Shown in pieces: positions 12,992-23,020 of a stretch of DNA of 64,000 bases. The position numbers were made by a program, and so were the translations under genes. Each line of letters begins with the position of its first letter. The first letter of the stretch is position 1. This DNA is from Pyrenophora tritici-repentis (Eukaryota; Ascomycota; Dothideomycetes; Pleosporales; Pleosporaceae): the NCBI RefSeq assembly GCF_003171515.1, contig NC_089393.1:2480001-2544000 (forward strand), in the 5' to 3' direction. The notes beneath the pieces are model-generated. The model was not told the origin of the DNA. It made no database searches and saw nothing but the letters and a program-made list of their open reading frames with translations.

Positions 12992-13316
12992 CTAGTCGAC
13001 CATATACCAGCCTATGCTCATGCCTGGTCCCAGCCATTTTGGACCGCTCGCCTCAACTGTCAGCCTTCCATCATTCCACGCGGCCCACTCCCGCTCTCTG
13101 CGCGGCAAACGTGGTCCAGCATGTCTCTCCAGACCCTGGGATGGGATGGAGATGCCGTCGGAGCGGTGGGCAATTCGGACCCTCACGTCATCCGGCAGCT
13201 CATCGTCCAAGAAGTAGCCCGACCAGTCAGACTTGCAGCCTAGGTACCACCATACGCGCAAGGAGGGGCAGTGTAGCTTCCACGGCCGAAGTGGAAGGAC
13301 TGGCGGGGCATCCATC
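12992..13316 (-). CDS. Possible small hypothetical protein or gene fragment
   Basis: An open frame of 107 aa from an ATG at 13316. Residue use is protein-like (LHCPSLRVWWYLGCKSDW, FLDDELPDDVRVRIAHR, a WAAWNDGRL segment and a GWYMVD end), but I do not recognise a family, see no signal peptide, and the frame stays open upstream of the ATG, so it could be the last exon of a gene or a decayed fragment. Low confidence. Confidence 0.25.
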
Positions 13317-14581
13317 GTCTCAAACACCGACGCATGCCGCGCCTGTAATGAACATGTCGTGCAGAATGGGCGGACTGAAACCTGACCGTACACTGATGTT
13401 ACGATTAGAGGCCGAGAATAATTGCCGATGGTGTATCATTTCAAGACATCTGGCCAGACTTGTTGGCTTACGCAGATATCCGTGTATGCTTCTTCGCAAT
13501 GCTGTAGATCTTGTCAAATGAGGCGCCCGAGTCCGAACGCAGCCAATACAGTTCGGCAAGGCCTGACCGCTCTCGTTTCAGATTCGAGAACCAGGCATTT
13601 CCCCGCACGCGCCTTGCATCTACCAATCAGCAAGGGGTGGAGGTGGGATTCGTGGGACCGGCTAAAAGCAAGGCCACAGTGGTGCTCTTGTAACAATCAA
13701 ACAAAGTGTACAAGACAGCGGAGATGTTTCGTTTTCAGTTGGCTCCTAGCTGACAGTTCGGTTGCGACGTTCTCATAGAGTTCCCGTGGCAAGAAGCCGC
13801 CACACGTGTGCTGATGAGCTAGCACTAATCAGGCTGGTTCCGGGCCATCGGTACCAACGCAAGCGAAAGCGCTGTAGATGAACTCTTGCAGCTTCCGTTC
13901 CTATGTGTGCCTCCGCGCTGATGGCCCTCGGAGACTGCTGCAGGGTGCCCGTGACAGCACAATAGCGACGTGCATTGTCACGAATGTGGCTGACAAGCTG
14001 AAAGATCTGCTCAAGAGCCCTCTGGAAGGAGTGGGAGGACTTGGCATGCACTGCCAATGGCAAATATGACCATGGGAATTGAAAGCCTTCACTCCTCGTT
14101 GATTAGTAGTTGTATATTTGTATGTACCTCCCAAATTTAATCGTTTATCCAATTTTCTATGCCGATAGTGAGTATGGTTTCTTTTTGCCAGCCTTCTTAT
14201 CGCTACCCAGGAAATGGGTAACATGGCAATCTACTTCTCGCTCCTAGTTTGGGCCCGCATATATCGATGGATCCAAGAGCTCAACATGATCGAAATATCC
14301 CTCTTGAGTAATTACTGCAGGAGGATCGTGCCTTCACTAATGGAGGCCAAGAGGCGACAAGCGCGTCTTCAGCTCCTGAGGGCTGGGATATATCCATCGA
14401 TCCATTTGCCTTCACGTTGCAGGTGTTTACCATATTGATCTTGATCTCACGTGGGGCACGTCTCTTATACATAACAGCAAGATAGATATTTGGTATGGCA
14501 TATGGCTGAAGGTGAGCACCTGACGCAGCTGAACCGAGGTCTGCCTTAGTTCGTGCGATCCCATCGACGAAACACAATCGA

Positions 14582-14614
14582 CTTGGCTCCATCCCCTCTT
14601 TTAACGGAGCCAAG
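14582..14614. repeat. Perfect 9-bp inverted repeat
   Basis: CTTGGCTCC at 14582-14590 and GGAGCCAAG at 14606-14614 with a 15-nt loop, about 100 bp upstream of the dehydrogenase start. It could be a cruciform or factor-binding dyad; no function can be assigned. Confidence 0.6.
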
Positions 14615-14715
14615 CCCGCAACACCCTACTAACTTGATGGCCTACTAGTAGTCTGCCTTCAATACCGCTCAGTATTCGCATCGTATCGTACCTAGACCCG
14701 CATACCAATCCACAG

Positions 14716-15897
14716 ATGGCAGGCTTAGTAAAGCGCGTACTCAGCCTCGTCACCACGTCGGCGGGCCATGTAGCATTCAACCCTGTCATCACAGCAGCTC
14801 TCCTATGGATTTTGACCAAAGGACCTCCACAGATCCGTGGTCAACTGACTAGCAGGATCGCGGCTCTTCAAGATCCTCGACGATATGCGCAAGTCGTGAG
14901 AACGCTGAAGTGGTGTCTGGCTTTCGGGACTATGCGAGTCGTCAACAAGCAGATGAACCACATTGCTCTGAACGCAGGAAGAATTCGAAGTGAAAGGGCG
15001 AGATGGAACTGGGACCAGGAAGTCGCTGCGATTACGGGTGGATGTAGTGGTATTGGTGAACTGGTCGTCACCAGGCTGGTCCACAAGGGAATTAAGGTTG
15101 CGGTTCTGGATATCCAGCAACTGCCTCCAAGTCTACAGGGCTGTAAGACTCGTCAGCTTTATATACGCTTCTTTTGAGCGCTAATAAAGATTACTAGACG
15201 CGGATATCAAGCTCTTTACATGCGACGTTACGAATCCATCTGCAGTCTACTCAGCCGCAGAGAAAGTAAAAGCAACATTTGGTGCTCCTACTATTCTCAT
15301 CAATAATGCTGGGATCCTTGCAGCACATACCATTCTGACGACGTCTGATGATTATCTCCGGAAGATTTTCGACGTCAATGTACTTAGTAACTGGTACACG
15401 ACCAAGGCATTCCTCCCAGATATGCTTCGAAACAACAAGGGTCATATTGTGACGGTTGCCAGTCTTGCAAGTTATGTTACCGTCGCTGGAATGGTAGACT
15501 ACACAGCCACCAAGGCGGCCATCTTAAGTTTCCATGAAGGTGTGTTTTCCAACTTTATTTCTTCGTACGTTGAGCTAACTTGTGAATAGGGCTCAATCAA
15601 GAGCTCCAGCTTCATTACAATTCACCAAATGTTCTCACGACATCGATTCATCCTAATTGGGTTCGCACACCACTGCTCGGACCCTTGGAATCGGCAATTA
15701 CGAGCCAAGGCTCTGAGATTATCGAGCCTGCGGCTGTGGCTGACACGATTGTCGACCGTATTGTTAGCTGCACCGGCGGGCAGATCTGCTTGCCGAATAG
15801 TGCAGGTAAGGCGAGTCTGCTAAGAGGACTGCCGAATTGGATCCAAGAAAGCGTGAGGAGTGAACCCAGCAAGCTCATCTTCAACAATGTAAAGTGA
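14716..15897 (+). CDS. Short-chain dehydrogenase/reductase (SDR), membrane-anchored type
   Basis: 358-aa NAD(P)-dependent oxidoreductase. Exons 14716-15142, 15198-15539 and 15590-15897 (1077 nt in frame). The N-terminal ~85 residues include a hydrophobic segment (FNPVITAALLWILTKG) and a family-specific helix region before the Rossmann fold. Cofactor motif TGGCSGIG, structural NNAG, and the catalytic Ser (VASLAS) and Tyr-x3-Lys (DYTATKAA) are all present. The layout resembles fungal proteins annotated as SDR16C/RDH10-like retinol dehydrogenases; the true substrate cannot be told from sequence. It stands alone, not in a cluster. Confidence 0.92.
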
Positions 15898-16292
15898 TAG
15901 CAAATGATACAGAAGTCAGTTCATATTTCCACATGATGCCGCTCCTCCACATTGTGCGGCCGCCATGCAACCCTGACAAGCAAGGCGCTGAGCTCGGCGA
16001 AACTTATGCAACGACACACAACGGGTGGTGACACGAGTATGACTTGCAGCTGCCAAAATACCGCTTTGAGTAGGTTCTGGTCGAAGGTGTTGAACACTGC
16101 ATGCAACGTGCCGTGTACGCATGAAGTGTGTGTGGGCTCTTGCCGCGCTCCCGTACCCTTCACATCGTTAGCGGCTCGGTGAATCGCGTGGAAAGCACCG
16201 AGAAACGCGTCGCGTCTCCTCTACAATAAACCACTTAACTACCCCGTCATTAACATCACAATAGCGTTACATCATTTACGATAATTTCAAAT
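15898..16292. other. Intergenic, RNase H2A promoter
   Basis: Short spacer between the dehydrogenase stop and the RNase H2 start. It holds an ACGCGT element at 16206 (an MluI cell-cycle-box-like sequence, plausible for a replication gene but seen only once). Nothing else supported. Confidence 0.5.
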
Positions 16293-17370
16293 ATGGCAGA
16301 ACCACAAGAGGACGTGCAAATGGACCCGCAAGAGATTGAGTTGGAGACACCCCCTTCGGACGTTTTCATGGCACCGTCAATTACCAAGTCGGAGATTCTG
16401 GGGGGAAAGTCATACTCGCATTTTTCGCCAATACCGAAGCAAATTGCGGACAACATGTCTGGAGAAGTCGTACTAGGTGTGGACGAAGCCGGGCGAGGCC
16501 CTGTACTGGGTAAGAGGTCACCACCAAACTAGAGGCAATGCACCCCTAACAATACCAGGCCCAATGGTCTACGCCCTTTTCTATCTACCGATTGAGCTGC
16601 ACCACTCCCTCCTCGCTGATACCCACCACTTTGACGATTCCAAGGTCCTGACGCCTGAAGTACGTTCCAACCTCATGCGCAAACTATGCACAAAAGGCTC
16701 AGATCTCTACGACGCTGGAGGGTGGGCTACACGGTTACTGTCCGCACAAGACATCTCAGCGCATATGCTGTCACCTTCGGTGTACAATCTGAATGCGCAA
16801 GCCATGGACGCGACGATCGATTTGATCAAGGGTGTGTTGGCGCAGGGGGTCAATGTCACGGAGATCTACATCGACACCATTGGCAAACCAGAGATTTACC
16901 AGAGAAAGCTGGAACGAATATGGCCTACTATCCGCATCACAGTAGCCAAGAAAGCCGACAGTCTGTATCCCGTTGTCAGTGCCGCGTCGGTGTGCGCAAA
17001 AGTGACCCGAGATGCGGCTCTCGATGTCTGCTACGAGCCTTACCACAACCGCAACAACGAGGCAGAGCGAGGCACAGATGTCAAGGTAGCCTGGGGATCG
17101 GGATATCCATCTGATGCACGGACGACGACCTGGTTGAAGCAGAACATGGATCCACTATTCGGTTGGGGCAGCGAGACTCGTTTCTCCTGGGGTACGGCGA
17201 AAGAGTTGCTAGAAGGGAAGAAGGCCGATGTCTCTATTGACTGGCCAGTAGAAGACGACGGCAACGATATGCGCATGACCGACTTCTTTGTTGGCAAGAA
17301 CGAAAGCGTCGGCGATGAGCTTGTCGATTGGTTTGGGAAACGCGTTACTGAGGAGATGGAGGTTTTTTGA
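16293..17370 (+). CDS. RNH201: Ribonuclease H2 catalytic subunit A
   Basis: Removes ribonucleotides and RNA primers from DNA in the nucleus. Exon 1 is 16293-16509 and exon 2 is 16559-17370 (1029 nt, 342 aa). The junction G|GC gives the type-2 RNase H core VLGVDEAGRGPVLGPMVYA, with the metal-binding Asp-Glu. Further family motifs are DDSKVLTPE, IYIDTIGKPE, VSAASVCAKVTRD and WGSGYPSDARTTTWL. The acidic ~45-residue N-terminal extension and the C-terminal MTDFFVG stretch (a PIP-box-like segment for PCNA, inference) fit eukaryotic RNase H2A. Start chosen as the first ATG of the open frame, just after an A/T-rich leader. Confidence 0.95.
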
Positions 17371-18136
17371 AGAATGGAGCGAACAAAGCTCGGAAGACTA
17401 CCCAGCAAATCAAAAAGACATGTTTGGATCGCTACTAGCAGTGGAACTCGACTCGGCATAAGCTGCCGAGTTTAAAGGGAGGCTAAATGCGAGTACCATG
17501 TGCACAGCTCATCGACCCAGCCCTACGCCCAACGATACGCACAGGTACCAACAACGGCTTCCCAACACTGCACGCTAGTCTTCTAGGGCTCACCAAACCT
17601 ATAGCTGAGGCTATACTTGACCCAGCATCAGGCCTGTAAGGAGAAACCCCTGAAAATACTTCAATCAAACACGCAGATAACCGAGGCTCCTTCTTGAAAA
17701 ACAGCGTAGAAGTACTCCGAATTGCCCCTCTTCGGTAATTCTGCTTGTGTTTTGGTACATGCCTCTATTGGGACGTTTCTTTTGGGTGTCCAAGCTTGCA
17801 ATGTACACCTGTTGGCAGGGGCTTTATGACAACAGTTGGTAGCGCAACGCACTAGCCACCAACAATCCGCACTTCACAACACCGTGCGACCAATTCACTA
17901 TATAGGATTCCAGAAAATCGCCTTATTTGGCGACCTCTCGCTTACTCTTACCAACTGTTTTTTATTCTCCGCTTTTCTTTGTCAATCACACAGCTATCGA
18001 CGTAATCATTTATTACTCAATACCACTACCTCGTCGCATTATTTTTGTCGGAAATTTACATTTCGCCCACATGTTCGCCGATACTTTTGCGAATTTTGCC
18101 TTTGGCAAACAAGCTGGCACGACAAGACAGCACAAT
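17371..18136. other. Intergenic
   Basis: Between RNase H2A and the next gene. The 17900-18136 part is T/C-rich and probably the 5' leader of the downstream gene; the same frame is open upstream to an ATG at 18071. No other feature seen. Confidence 0.5.
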
Positions 18137-19216
18137 ATGGAAGCACCTTTATCTACGGACTACGCCTTACAGCCGTTTCGCGATACATATGAGCATGATC
18201 CAGCCTTCAAGCCCAACGAACCTCTGGAAAAGTGCACTAGAACTAGATGCTTCACACGAAGAGGCGGTATAGCCGATCGCGGAGAAGGCAGCTATTCTAC
18301 AGCGCCTATCAAACGACGAAAAGCAAGCGATGGCGAGACTGATGGCTTAATTTATCAGAGCGATGCCATCCACGAGGAGCACGAAAGCAAGGATTCCACG
18401 AGCCCTCCCTCACCACCACTGTCCCCCAAAACGATAGTGTTACCAAGAATGCGAACAAGGCAGCGAGGAGAGCGCAAACGCAACGGCCACTCACATGCTT
18501 CATCGAAGCGCCGGCCGAGCTGGAAACCGAACCTCAAGAACGAGTTCGTACGACGTGGCTCCATCGATGCCATTATGGCGCTCTTCAACGAGCAAGTCTG
18601 GTATGACTCAGACATGAATACATGCTTCATAGCAGGGAGAAGAAGAAGCAGTGTACCGGCTACCGAAGGCAAGACAGAATTTGGATTCACCAACACGGAT
18701 AGAACGAACCAACGTCGGCCCTCAACACTACTACACCCTTCATCGCCCACTCTCGGACCCACAGCAAACTACACATGCTACCAACCAACCCCACTCTCTA
18801 GTCCACCGCATAAACAAACCCCGTCAACGGCATCACCTACAAGGCCAACTATGCCCGCGAGAAGAGGCTCATCACTCCTCCACCCATCCCGTCCTTCCAG
18901 CGAAATCCTCCTAGAGTCCCCATTGAAAACCATCATAAAGCTACCTCCGACACCGCACAGTAAATCGCAACCCAGAACCCCAACCACCCGTCACGCATCA
19001 CCATCCGCATCACCGAAACAACGACGCCTACAAAAAAGTACAGAGTTTGTGTTCAAAGTACCAGAATATTCTCTCGATGCTTCGTCATGCGATGTCTCTG
19101 GCTCCGCGAGCAAATACCGCAAGGGATCGGTCATACATTCTTGCCTATCGGAGTCGGAGAGTGATGACGAGGAGTTGGATGAACTGCCACCGCTGTATAT
19201 GGGGAGGTTTAAGTGA
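18137..19216 (+). CDS. Hypothetical Ser/Pro/Arg-rich protein
   Basis: 359 aa from the ATG at 18137, chosen because it has A at -3 and G at +4; an in-frame ATG at 18071 with weaker context would add 22 residues. No family recognised. The protein is mostly disordered, with Ser-Pro clusters (STSPPSPPLSPK, SPTLGP), basic patches and an RRGS-type motif repeated three times (VRRGSIDAIMALF, ARRGSSLLHPS, GRRRSS), which look like basophilic-kinase sites. A more ordered block EFVRRGSIDAIMALFNEQVWYDSD may be the conserved core. It ends in an acidic tail (SESESDDEELDELPP). Nuclear or signalling role possible but unproven. Confidence 0.7.
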   Translation: MEAPLSTDYALQPFRDTYEHDPAFKPNEPLEKCTRTRCFTRRGGIADRGEGSYSTAPIKRRKASDGETDGLIYQSDAIHEEHESKDSTSPPSPPLSPKTIVLPRMRTRQRGERKRNGHSHASSKRRPSWKPNLKNEFVRRGSIDAIMALFNEQVWYDSDMNTCFIAGRRRSSVPATEGKTEFGFTNTDRTNQRRPSTLLHPSSPTLGPTANYTCYQPTPLSSPPHKQTPSTASPTRPTMPARRGSSLLHPSRPSSEILLESPLKTIIKLPPTPHSKSQPRTPTTRHASPSASPKQRRLQKSTEFVFKVPEYSLDASSCDVSGSASKYRKGSVIHSCLSESESDDEELDELPPLYMGRFK

Positions 19217-19658
19217 GATCATGGTAGGGTTGCGTCAGGCTGCATTTAAGTGTTGTGTGTATATAATCGATGTGAGGTTGGAGGTGTAGTGATGTAGATA
19301 CTATGGGGGTTTGTGCTTGTAAATATGGGTACTGGATAACTGGAAGGAACGTAGCCTGAATGGTGGGCGTTGGAGGATTGCGTGGATTAGGTGTATGGAG
19401 TAAAGAGGAAATAGATTATATAGATATTCGTCATTGATGTTGGGTCTTTGGACTGTGACATGAACATAGAGAAGAGTCAGGTAGCCCTCTTGTAAATAGT
19501 ATAGATTGAGCTCGTAATTCATCGTCTTTTTCACAATATCATCATGAACTACGAATATAACTAAACGGTGGTATTGTGCGAGTGATGACATATCCACGGG
19601 CGCGCTAAGGCCACGCTAGGTATGACTTCCTCATCTTCTCCGAAGCTTTTGCCCTTCC
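19217..19658. other. Intergenic, convergent 3' flanks
   Basis: Spacer between the 3' ends of two convergent genes. A/T-moderate, no open frame of note. Confidence 0.5.
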
Positions 19659-20723
19659 CTATTCTATCCTTCGCTTCGATTCCAGCATAGACTCAAATAT
19701 GATTGGGTTCAGAGCCTTCCCAGTGAGAGCATCCACCAGAATCTCACCAGCTCCATCGGGCCCATGAATTTCAACAATATTTCGGATATAAGCCGAGCTG
19801 AGATCCGACATACCCTGAGCAAGTAACAGGCTACGAGCGGGGACAAACCGAACCACGATCTCTGGATCCTTCCTATTCTTACATATCCATGGGTGACCGC
19901 TTTCCCGAAGAGAAACAGAAAGAACATTTCGCGCTTGCTTTTCTAAATCCTCTGGTTTCTGGAAGTCACGTTCGATTATCTGTGCCTGGAGAGGATAAAG
20001 GAGCTGTGTTATGACCTGGGTGGCAAACTCGCCTTGCTCGATTCGTGCAAGCAGCCGCTCATATACTTCAGATTGAATCTTCCAGTTCAGGTAATGATGA
20101 AGTTTCACAGGCGTACCGTTGTCCGTATGTTGTTCTAACGCCCTCCCTGCGTCGCTAAATACCGATTCCTCCCAGAGCTCACCGCGATGCTGCAACTCGG
20201 TAGTGCTGTCCAGACAATCTACGCCCCAAACAGTTACAGGCGAGACGCGGAAACCGTCTTTGGAGATTGCCTCTTCCAACGCTTGCGGGAACTTTTCGTC
20301 CAAATAATCTTCCTTCTCGTTGGGGTCTGCCCAACACCAAGGCGAGAGCAATTCATCCGACCAAAGCTGAGATCGTTCGTGTGCCGACAAGACGGAAGTT
20401 TTGGGTTCTCCATGATGACGCATCTTCTGTGCGACTCACTTACTAGGCCCAGGGAGGATTGTAGCAGCAACGGCGTTTTCAAACGATGATCGGAAGAAGG
20501 CGTGCGTTAGCAACAGTTTGTGTCCAAGATGCGGCGGGTTGAAGGAACCGGTGAAGAGGATTATAGTGTTTGTAACTTCGCTTCGTAAGTTAGGAGCCGC
20601 TGCGTATCCTGGATGTGGTTTGAAGATCGCTGATGGAGTGTAGTGGTATACTTTCTCTATTGCGGCTCGCATGTAGGGTTCAAACGCGGTAGTGCGAACA
20701 GGTACCGGAGTTGTTTTCGACAT
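19659..20723 (-). CDS. NMNAT-like nucleotidylyltransferase with in-frame stop or mini-intron
   Basis: Nucleotidylyltransferase-superfamily protein: FTGSFNPPHLGHKLLLTHAFF carries the HxGH nucleotide-binding motif near residue 60, and the C-terminal half has VVRFVPARSLLLAQGMSDLSSAYIRNIVE, the ISSTxIR-like block. It resembles fungal Pof1/NMNAT-like proteins rather than true NAD synthases (tentative). Both halves lie in one frame, but a TGA sits at 20438-20436. Either the gene is broken, the stop is bypassed, or a 36-nt intron is removed (GTAAGT at 20443, AG at 20408), which would restore frame as ILPGP-K-PKTSVLSAHERSQLW, matching the expected spacing to the ERxxLW block. 36 nt is very short for this genome. 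Confidence 0.75.
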
Positions 20724-21173
20724 GTTTGAGTTGTCAAGTTGAAGTCGAATTTTACTCTAACTAATTATTCCAAGTTTTTATGTTCCATAGCGTGCCATAA
20801 CAGTCTCAGGAGATCCCTAAGACAGTGTTTAGGCTCAAAATTGCGCTTAGAACATCCATGACAGCACTAGAAAATACGCCTAACAGATTTCCAGGCTCTA
20901 AATTTAGTATCTATCCCAAGGTAAAGGAATCCTGGAGATGAATATCCACTGGTGCATTCCCACACTGGACGTACAATCACTTAACACACAATGTTTTGGG
21001 TACACAACGTATATCATTGTGTAGGGGCAGTGTCGTAGACGACACGAATAGTACGCAGCACTATGAACGAAAAACATCCAACTCTACACAAGTGAGAGCA
21101 CAGCGTATTATACATGAAAAGCTTCAACGATTTATATATACCCCTTCTATCTGTACCTTTCATAACCATACCT
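20724..21173. other. Intergenic, divergent promoter region
   Basis: Lies between the divergent nucleotidylyltransferase and kinase genes. Contains a TATATATA run at 21133-21140 shortly upstream of the kinase frame. Nothing else supported. Confidence 0.5.
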
Positions 21174-21245
21174 ATCCCTTTCAACACAACCAAGAACATC
21201 CCTTTCAACACAACCAAGAACATCCCTTTCAACACAATCAAGAAC
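21174..21245 (+). repeat. Three 24-bp tandem repeats abutting the kinase start codon
   Basis: Three copies (21174-21197, 21198-21221, 21222-21245; the last has one change) of a unit that reads IPFNTTKN in the kinase frame. The array ends directly at the ATG at 21246. Because an in-frame ATG exists at 21114, the repeats may be coding or 5' UTR. Confidence 0.92.
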
Positions 21246-22439
21246 ATGCCGCAAATCACCGAAGATCAGTATGACGCTCTGCATGACGGAGGCGAGATCC
21301 AGATCGCTCGATTTTTCGAAAACAACCCTGAGTTTCTAGAACCCAACGACCGCACTCGGAAAATCTGGCAGGATATCAACGATGATGACGAGCTTCCCCT
21401 CTCAGCCGTATGGGACCAGTCTCTCGCTTGGACACAGCTGTTCATCACCGGGCCAGACCCATCAGACCGTGACGCCATTAAGGCCGTCACTACCGTGATA
21501 AAGCATGAACTCATCTTCAATTTGAGCAGCATTCACAACGCCGGCGTATTTGACGTGGGAAAACAGTTGGGTGGTCGCTGGATGATCATTCGCGGTCTCA
21601 ACAACGATGGCTGCTGCAACCAAGGCGTTTACTTTGTACAGGACGAGACAAACGCAGAGACGTGTGTTATGAAAGTGCTTTCCACAGAAGCCATGGGGAG
21701 TAACGATGCTGCGCGAGAAATTGGAGTTCTCGCCCGTCTTTCCCATCCAAATATCGTGTGTCTTATTGATAGTCATGTACCGGATCCTACTCAGCGCCAC
21801 GCGGCACCCTGGCTGGTGACTGAGTACTGCAACGGCGGCACACTAAACGACTTCATTATCTCGTGGAAGGAAAAGAAGGAATTCGTGCCGGAAGCTTGGG
21901 GTGTGGCATATCTTTGAGTCTCTGGTCGCTGCTGTTCGGTACCTGCATTGTGGGCCTGAGGATTCGTCACAGGAAACATGGGGGCCTATCATCCACCGCG
22001 ACATCATCCCCGGCAACATCTTCCTCACATACCCAGATCCATCCAACACCAACCCCGACCCAGCCTCTTCCACCGCACCACCCTTCACCATCACCCTTGC
22101 CGACTTCGGTTGCGCAATGCCCTACTCCCCCCCCGGAAACTAAACTCCCAATCATAGACCCAGAGTACTGCCCCCCCTGAAGGCTCAAAAGCCGCAGAGC
22201 CAACAGACATATACCAGATCGGCGTCGTGCTGATGAATATGTACTGTATGATCGATTGGCCTGTTCAGGAGAAGTCAAAGGCGGCGGCTTTGGAGCGAGG
22301 CGACTGTTGGCCGGGATGTAAGGGATATTCGGAGAATTTGCGGTGGTTGCTGGGGAAGTGTGTTTGTGAGGATCCCGCGGGTAGGCCGGGGGCCGAGTGG
22401 TTGTTGGAGGTTATTCGGCAGGCTAAGGCTGGATTATAG
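21246..22439 (+). pseudogene. Protein kinase, broken by three homopolymer frameshifts
   Basis: Kinase-fold protein. Frame 1 (21246-21900) has an acidic N-terminal region, a degenerate Gly loop, VMKVLS (ATP-site Lys), a helix-C region and LVTEYCNGGTLNDF. The frame then shifts at GGGG 21898-21901 to IFESLVAAVRYLH, IIHRDIIPGNIFL and LADFGCAM, again at C8 22127-22134, and again at C7 22171-22177 to EPTDIYQIGVVLMNMY and the C-lobe, ending at 22439. Each run behaves as if it has one extra base. The catalytic loop is HRDIIPGN, lacking the usual Lys of HRDLKPxN, so activity would be doubtful even when intact. Three homopolymer shifts may be real decay or assembly error. Start at 21246 or 21114. Confidence 0.8.
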
Positions 22440-22479
22440 GTGGTTTGAGTGATATATATCACACAAAGGTAAGTGAGTG

Positions 22480-22682
22480 TGTCGGAACATGCGCGTACAG
22501 CCAGCCCGGCGAGTTTTTCCGGGCCGGAAGCTTGGACCACTAGTTAGACCAAGCTTCCCGCTTAGCTCGCAACCGTACATATGGAGATCTCTCCATCCAG
22601 CTCTTGCTCACTACTAATCAAATACTATACACTTTGTTCGTTGCAACGACTGCTAGTATTCGACACCTTTGCCGTGTCAACA
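22480..22682 (+). repeat. 5' LTR of element 1
   Basis: 203 bp. Contains two nested hairpins: GCCCGG/CCGGGC (22504-22509 / 22519-22524) and the perfect 10-bp GGAAGCTTGG/CCAAGCTTCC (22526-22535 / 22549-22558). Confidence 0.95.
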
Positions 22683-23020
22683 CTGATCAGTGGTTGATAT
22701 GACCACAGATCGGCAAGACATCTGTGTACAGAGGGCCCATCAGCATTGCGTCTGTGTAGCCTAGGTAAAGAAGCGACTCTTAGTACGACCTTGTATCGTA
22801 TTAAGCAGTGCGAAGAACAGATCCGCCCACGAGCGTTCGTTTCGGCTGACGGAGTCTGAAAGAGATCCAGAACTAGGGATCTGCGTCAACTACGCACCAA
22901 AACCCGACAAAATCACCGGCGAGCAACCCCGCCACAGTCAACCCCGCGACGAGCGACCTACGGGCAATCTACAAGCGACCCACAGGCAACCCCGCGACTC
23001 ACAAGCAACCCACCGGAATC

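Larger units (their letters stand above)
12340..14715. other. Intergenic, PUF promoter plus unassigned DNA
   Basis: The first few hundred bases are the 5' flank of the PUF gene. The rest has no strong gene; one protein-like minus-strand frame (12992-13316) and one hairpin (14582-14614) are listed separately. No transposon protein remnants recognised. Confidence 0.5.

Noticed and set aside
22683..22720. Primer binding site for element 1
   Set aside because: The sequence after the LTR forms a small hairpin (GTGGTTGATATGACCAC) and shows no convincing match to a tRNA 3' end or anticodon arm; self-priming from the LTR also did not match well.
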